Part shown: positions 58,536-64,000 of the stretch, one piece after another
Layout: each line of letters opens with the position of its first letter
Numbering within the stretch: position 1 is the stretch's first letter
From: Trichostrongylus colubriformis
Taxonomy: Eukaryota; Nematoda; Chromadorea; Rhabditida; Trichostrongylidae
Assembly: GCA_963978905.1 (NCBI GenBank)
Contig: OZ022258.1
Coordinates: 56,528,591-56,592,590, forward strand
Length of the DNA: 64,000 bases
Direction: 5' to 3'
Position numbers and translations under genes: made by a program
Notes under the pieces: model-generated
What the model was told of the DNA's origin: nothing
The model's input: only the letters and a program-made list of their open reading frames with translations
Database searches by the model: none

Positions 58536-58767
58536 GGCTAGCCTATGTGCACGTACAAGGGGCCTTGTTGTTTCAAAGAACTAACACAAATATGTGTTGT
58601 CAATCAGATTTAGATCACTTGCTGTTTCACTTTCTAGGGTAATTGAACAATGTATAACAAATACAGCAAAGAAATTTACGCATACAGTATGAATCAAAAA
58701 ACGAAGGGTTAAATTCTAAGAAAAAGTGTGAAGGTTCAAAAACACACATCCAATTTACATCTTTCAG

Positions 58768-60442
58768 ATAGAATTTTTGAATACGTTCCGCGAGTATCGC
58801 CTCTACGTGGAAGACCGGTGAAGTGCAAGTTCTTTCGCTGCCATACGTCGATAGATCCTATGACTTTACCATCTTGCTTCCCAAAAAACGGTAAAAAAGT
58901 AAAGGGCAAAGATCTGAAAATCTTTATAACATCTCGAATTAAGAGACAGAAATCATATTACCTAGATTGAGCGAAATCCGTAAGAAATTCACTGGAGAAC
59001 GAGTAGAAAAGTTGCTGTCGAAGGTGCATCCAGCCGACGTGTCGGTATGAGTACTCCGTTATTTATGAAATCTTTTCTTTGCACGAATTTCTTTCATTTT
59101 GTATTATGGACCTAACCTGCTAATAGATGTGAGTTACAAGGTCATGTAATTTCTTAGGTATAATTCAAAATGTGTAAAAATGAAAGCAGATGATATGGAC
59201 ATGTCCTGCATACGCGTTGGGCTCCCTGGGCATACCCAGGAAACCCTGGGCATACCCAGGAAACAATCCTTTCAGACCGCAGAGGCCGCCAAAGTCAGAA
59301 CAGGGTTCAATACAGCGAAGACCACCATTATCAACTCCTTTTCCCTTTCTGAAGTCAGGCTCGGTATAGGCGCGAGTGATACTTCAGTTTGTTCAAGAAC
59401 AGTTGCTCTTTATTCTCAGTCATAACTCCTTTAAAGGAGGAAATTTACTTGAAAAAGCCATGTAGGTTTCGAAGAGATTCAAAAGGATAAAAGCTGGCCA
59501 ACCATCTCATGTTACTCTGGACCTACCTTTAACTTGAAGTGGGTCAGCCGTCCAGAGCAGACTCCAGGCTTACCGAAGGGTAGCAGAGGGAAGTCCTGCT
59601 TATGTCGTCGGTTGCCTATCGCTGAGAAACGTATCTCCTTCGCTCCTTTTCAAGCATTTGGCAGAACTTTAGACCACTAATGACGATATTGACTGCAACC
59701 ACTCCTACGAGAAACCTGGAAAATGTCTTTGAAATGATGAATGACGATTAATGACACCTCCCTTTCAATTTTAGAACAGACCAAATTTCTTATAGAGACG
59801 AAGGCTATATTTTTATTTGCAGAGATATGTATGAGACCAGTCATCACTTCGGGCCCATTCATCCTTGGTGACGCAATTGACGCTTTGCGGATGCATGATC
59901 AACGAACTATTATGTATGTATCCGCGAAGCGAGCCATGAACACGATGGCATTTCTGCTGGCGTTGGCATGCTCGAACAATGAGATCGCGTTGCCAAATAT
60001 GAATGTGTGACTTTTGTAATACAGTTGAAGAAATCATTTTTCACTACAGGTCACGATTCCGAATATGAAGATTGAAACGGACTTCAAGCCTAAAAAAGCT
60101 CTCATCTCCATCGGTTATCAGACATGTTCGATGACAACGATGATCTGAGTGGGATTACGGAACAGCGCCCATTTGAGGTGTCTCAAGTCGCTCACAGGGC
60201 AATCATTGAGGTGACATTTTCGTTCTGCGCTCTCCGGTTTTGCATTATTTCGCATTTTTTGAAACTTGGAGAGTTTATTACAGGTGGATGAGGATGGCAC
60301 AACGGCGGCGGCAGCCACGATCTTCAAAGCGGATTGGAAGTCGCTCACAGGCAAAGTGCCTATAGTATTCCGCGCAGATCATCCATTTTTGTTTATACTT
60401 ACCGAACGCAAAGATCCTTTGTTTATCGGTCAATTTGTGTAA
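58768..60442 (+). CDS. Serpin (C-terminal half), with a frameshift
   Basis: Exons 58768-58817, 58966-59044, 60050-60210 and 60284-60442 (stop TAA) join in phase. Family landmarks: FTGERVEKLLSKVHPADV, VTIPNMKIETDFKPKKAL, FDDNDDLSGI, EVSQVAHRAIIEVDEDGTTA and the end RADHPFLFILTERKDPLF. The hinge GTTAAAAT is the inhibitory type. Counting from the hinge Gly as P15 puts Lys-Ser at P1-P1', predicting inhibition of trypsin-like proteases. Between ISIG and LSDMFDD one base is missing near 60112, breaking the frame; it is a recent pseudogene or a sequence error. The N-terminal half of about 200 residues was not found upstream. A frame in the 1-kb intron (59822-60010) is probably unrelated. Location (secreted or intracellular) is undetermined. 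Confidence 0.85.
59240..59300. repeat. Short duplicated motif in serpin intron
   Basis: CCTGGGCATACCCAGGAAA occurs twice in tandem near 59226-59264. It is followed by CCGCAGAGGCCGCCAAAGTC, which recurs at 61678-61697 as CCGCAGAGGCTGCCAAAGTC. This is a small dispersed repeat. Confidence 0.5.
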
Positions 60443-63400
60443 TGAACGTGGTTTCTGAAGCTGTTTTAATAGAGGTATTTCAATGAGGAGATTTTAGAGA
60501 ATGGATAGAGCATGCCCAAACTCCTTGGCAATGGCATATGCTGGCCAGTAGTCCCCGCTTCTACGACGAGTGAACGCGTCGAACGCTGCGCATAGTCGCT
60601 ATACTTTACAGATTCGCGTGGCACCGATAGGTACATCAGTGACTGTATGCGCCACAAAACACGTTCCCGAAAAGGATTAGCGTAAAGAAAATGGGTCCTA
60701 TCTCTCAGTTTTTGACCGCTTCACTTCCTTCTTGCCTTTCGCACTTCTGCTTTCATTTCCAACGATCCATCGAATCATACATACTGGTAACTTTGAGACG
60801 GTTTGGATAGGCAGTGTTTCTATTTGCAAAAAAGTCACGTTGTTTTTCAATTCTGATTGCTGCTGATCGTGAGAATCAGAAGCATCAAATCCACTTAAAT
60901 TCATATCCACTTTTTCTCCAGCATCGCCTATCCAATCCACATTCATATCCACTTAAAGAGAGCATTCGAGATAAGGTATTTGGTGTAAACTTGTAGTGAC
61001 GGTGTAACGGTCAACAACTCCGCCTCCAGGTGATGTGATTCCTGGTTGGCTAGGGTGATTGTCCATTGGTCGAATATTCGCGCGGCTCCCCAAGGCAAGT
61101 GCGAGTTTTTCCTCTCCACTGAATACGGTTTGAACGTCATGAAAGTTCAACCGAAGAGAATCGTGAAATTGCATCAACCTGTGAAATGCGCATCCGCGAT
61201 TTGGAAACGTCATGGAAACAACCACAACATCATTCCATCCATTTTTCACTGTTCTCCCGCACTTCCCCTATTGCGCCTTTTTAACGTTCATCTTCAAGGT
61301 TTGATGTCGATAGTGGCCAACCGGACAAACACGTTATACGTGTGCGTGCTGATAAATATGGTAAATAGCCATTGTAAGGACAAGCATTCTGAAGTTGAAT
61401 GAGGCCAAAGGGGTCGTCTCGTTAGTGTAATGGATTAGCACATATGCCTGAAAAGCATGAAGTGGGGCTTCGAGTCCCGTCCGAGACCAAAGACTTTGTT
61501 CATGACTGAGCATACCTGTAACAACGGTCATACGTTGTCTCTTACAGTTAGACTACTACCGAATATCCATTAGGGCTTTTAGCAGGTGATATGATCGTTT
61601 CCCTCTGCATCCAAAATCAACATACAGACATTAATTTCATACCCTGTGCATGATCCAGGAGAAAATCTCTTCCAAGCCGCAGAGGCTGCCAAAGTCTGAA
61701 TGTATTTTGGAGTTTCTAAGAAGTGAATTCAGCATAGGCAATGCTGGAGAAAAAAAATTAAGTCGCGCTTGTTCTTACACTCCATAAGAATCGCTTCTAT
61801 GCTCCAAAAACCTTCCTAGGATACTGTGGGAAGGGGAGGGGGACACACGCGTAATATGACACAAAATTTGGGTACTGTTCACCATTGCACCTCACACACT
61901 TCACGCACCCACGCAGGGACACTGCCGCACTATGCAGCAGCATTCTCCCCGGTAACCTACACAAGAATCATTTCCACTTTGGAAACGTGACTTTCATCAA
62001 ATGAGAGGGTGATAGGCGATTGATAAAAGATCACTGATCGATCTTGCTTTGGGAGAAATCCAGCGGTCACATCACTTCTAACACGTTCTCTGCTTCGCTT
62101 GGTGACTCGTCTACAGTAACTCAACTACGTGTCGATCTGTTGTCGTTGAGATGTGCATACCTAAAAAGTGAGTTTGATTAGCTTTTCGAAGTGATTAAGT
62201 AGGGCTGTTGAGGACTGTTTTGCTCAATCCTTGAGGGATGGGGCTTGGGACAACAGCAGATGCTATCGCGATGTGGAGGGTTGGACATCTCACTAGAGAA
62301 GCTACAATCCTGGCATGGGGAAGGAATCTCAACCTTCTTCCACTAAGGCTTTGGCAAAAATAAACGCTTGAGTGTGCAGATTGATCTCTAACAAATCTCT
62401 GAGACATGCTTAGGTTTGCCGTTCTTCATAAGATGCCCACCCCCTTCAATGCGATGGCGCCCAAAAACAGGTCATCTATGAGTTTACTCTGTCGAGTTAT
62501 ATTAGAAATCGCAACAAAGTGTTGAAAATATCATTAGGGATTAACCACGAGATAAAGATGTAAAATTTCTCTTGCATATCTGATACTCGAAAAGCATTGA
62601 AGTGAGGACAAATGGAGAAGGAAGTAATGTAAGGGGTAAAAGGCAGCGCCGCACTGACCAACCACATCGGGTTGTAGGTGGTGATGAGCATTAATCCCTC
62701 AAGAGGCTCCAGAAGCCCTAGGGCCCTAGGGTCTCACCTTTCAGCCGCAAGAAGAGGACAATTTTGCAGCTGATGAGAGTTAGTTCTATCGACCCTTATA
62801 TGACTCTAGTAGCTCAAATGCACGTGAACAACTCGACACCTGCTGAAATTCCACGAACTACCGTTTCTCTGCAGAGATGATGCCGGCAAGTATAGTAGTG
62901 GTTAGACCGCTTTGCGTGGGTGTCTCCTATGAAAATAGCAGTCGGAGTGTGTGATAACAAAAACATCTAGCAGGGTGATACGGTGATACTGACAATTATC
63001 TTTATTAGCGGTCAGTTTTTACCTATCTGCTCCTCTATCGTTCCCACGAATATGGAAGGGCCTGGGTCAAGTGTCAAACGGAGGACTCACTTGGTGTAAT
63101 TCATAACTATAACCATACTGGAGTCCTGTCTCGACGACAGAATTATTTTATTGATTAATCTTCTGTTTGTCATCGTAACAAGAGTCGAGAATGATAATGG
63201 ATGCTAAAAAGTTGTCTCCGCGACCTTTCTGCTACCTTCTCGGGTGGACTTGTTTTGCCTTCCATGGTGCTCCTGACACAGATTTAGAGACGAATAGATC
63301 TGTGATGTGGAGCGGGTACATACGGCGCATGACATCCTGTATGGAGAGAGTGCTAGATTGATGAGAATTTGCGTAAGGCTTCACGCAAAAGGCATGTTAC

Positions 63401-63612
63401 TGTCCCTCATCCAGAGAGCTGTCCTCCCCCTCCATTAGGATTGCACATCCACCGTTTCCTGCTCTCCTACATATGCGCTAGGCAATCCAACAATGCCAGC
63501 ACTGGCACAATTTCGCCTTTCACTAAGAGAACCTTAAATGGAAAAAAGACCAATCGCATCCTACTTGGTAAATGATTGCTGGTTTACAACGTCATCAACG
63601 TGCCTTTTCCAG
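60443..63612. other. Intergenic with tRNA-like sequence
   Basis: Apart from the tRNA-like sequence at 61416, I see no gene. A 57-codon frame at 63190-63360 (KLSPRPFCYLLGWTCFAFHG) and an exon-like piece at 63530-63568, followed by a 44-bp intron ending at 63612, may be upstream exons of the last gene. They do not give a single consistent frame. Confidence 0.45.
61416..61488 (+). tRNA. tRNA-like gene or pseudogene, anticodon GAA
   Basis: The cloverleaf is recognisable. Acceptor GTCTCGT pairs with CCGAGAC, 6 of 7. The D stem is GTGT/GCAC, and the anticodon stem TATGC/GCATG closes a CTGAAAA loop, so the anticodon is GAA (Phe). The A box TAGTGTAATGG fits the consensus. The B box GCTTCGAGTCC has one change, which also breaks pair 53-61. 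The T stem has two mismatches and no T-run terminator follows closely. The D-arm looks more like tRNA-Gln/Glu than tRNA-Phe. A degenerate gene or the head of a tRNA-derived SINE is most likely. Confidence 0.5.
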
Positions 63613-64000
63613 GAATGGCGATCGAGGCGACAGCGGTAAACGACAACTCGGTAAACAAGACGATAGCCCCTTCAACAAGAACGCAGGCGGATCTACTGCC
63701 GCTGCAATGCTAAATCAAATGAGAAATGGTGCGAATCTTTCGAATTTGCTCCCATTTCGAAGTGTTAGGGGAATCCAGATAGGTAAATCCTGTGTACATT
63801 ATTGTCCCATGCAGCTGAGGAGGAAGAGCGGGGGAGGGGGCAGTGGGTTCAGACTTTCAGACTTGCTGAAATGAAATATACAAAAGCTGACCAGTATTTC
63901 TGTTTAAATCCATCATTATTCCTTACGGTTCAGGGGACGATATGGAAGGACGGCATAAAGGCGACAATGGGCAAGGTAGGAAAGAAGACCGAAAAGGAGA
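63613..64000 (+). CDS. Basic Gly/Asp/Lys-rich protein, internal exons, runs off window
   Basis: Exon 63613-63782 follows GCCTTTTCCAG and reads NGDRGDSGKRQLGKQDD, then GGSTAAAMLNQMRNGANLSN and LLPFRSVRGIQI. It ends at GTAAAT. The next exon starts 63934 after ACGGTTCAG in matching phase (GDDMEGRHKGDNGQGRKEDR) and is cut by the window end. The repeated D-R/G-D-N-G/R-G words suggest a disordered RNA-associated protein, but that is inference. 5' exons are uncertain. Confidence 0.6.

Overview
This window is nuclear DNA of a nematode, most likely a clade V (rhabditid/strongylid) species. Coding sequence comes as short exons split by GT..AG introns with TTTTCAG-type acceptors. Several presumed 5' ends sit just after a strong acceptor, as expected for spliced-leader trans-splicing. 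A retrocopied ribosomal gene carries a 19/22 match to the nematode SL1 leader at its 5' end. Coding density is low and the space between exons is filled with small inverted-repeat transposons. No bacterial-style operons, CRISPR arrays or phage genes are present.

Layout. 1-16.5 kb: a two-exon small secreted protein (3933-6452), a single-exon tyrosine-rich secreted protein (10646-11050), and many MITEs and palindromes. 16.5-18.5 kb: a C2H2 zinc-finger gene (+). 22.7-23.1 kb: a second tyrosine-rich secreted protein (-). 25.9-30.8 kb: exons ending in a complete I-set immunoglobulin domain (+). 31.7-35.7 kb: a TPR-repeat gene (+). 36-39 kb: uncertain exons, a 680-bp TIR element and a perfect 106-bp palindrome that contains a splice donor. 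41.3-50.1 kb: a membrane-anchored short-chain dehydrogenase (-), reconstructed over six exons with continuous phase; its introns hold a 2-kb foldback element with 145-bp tandem arms, a 1-kb TA-flanked TIR element and a decayed mariner. 51.4-51.9 kb: an intronless rps-12 retrocopy with three frameshifts and the SL1-like leader. 54-58.5 kb: a large inverted duplication. 58.8-60.4 kb: the C-terminal half of a serpin with a predicted Lys-Ser reactive site and one frameshift. 61.4 kb: a tRNA-like sequence. 63.6-64 kb: a basic, glycine-rich gene running off the window.

The genes show no common pathway. The strongest common theme is the mobile DNA. Three MITE types with unrelated cores share the same termini (TAAGGCCGC followed by GTCAKACTTTGCG) and occur at least a dozen times. 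They nest inside one another and inside gene introns. Exon calls rest on reading frame, splice-site motifs, phase continuity and protein-family motifs seen by eye; no alignment or search was run.
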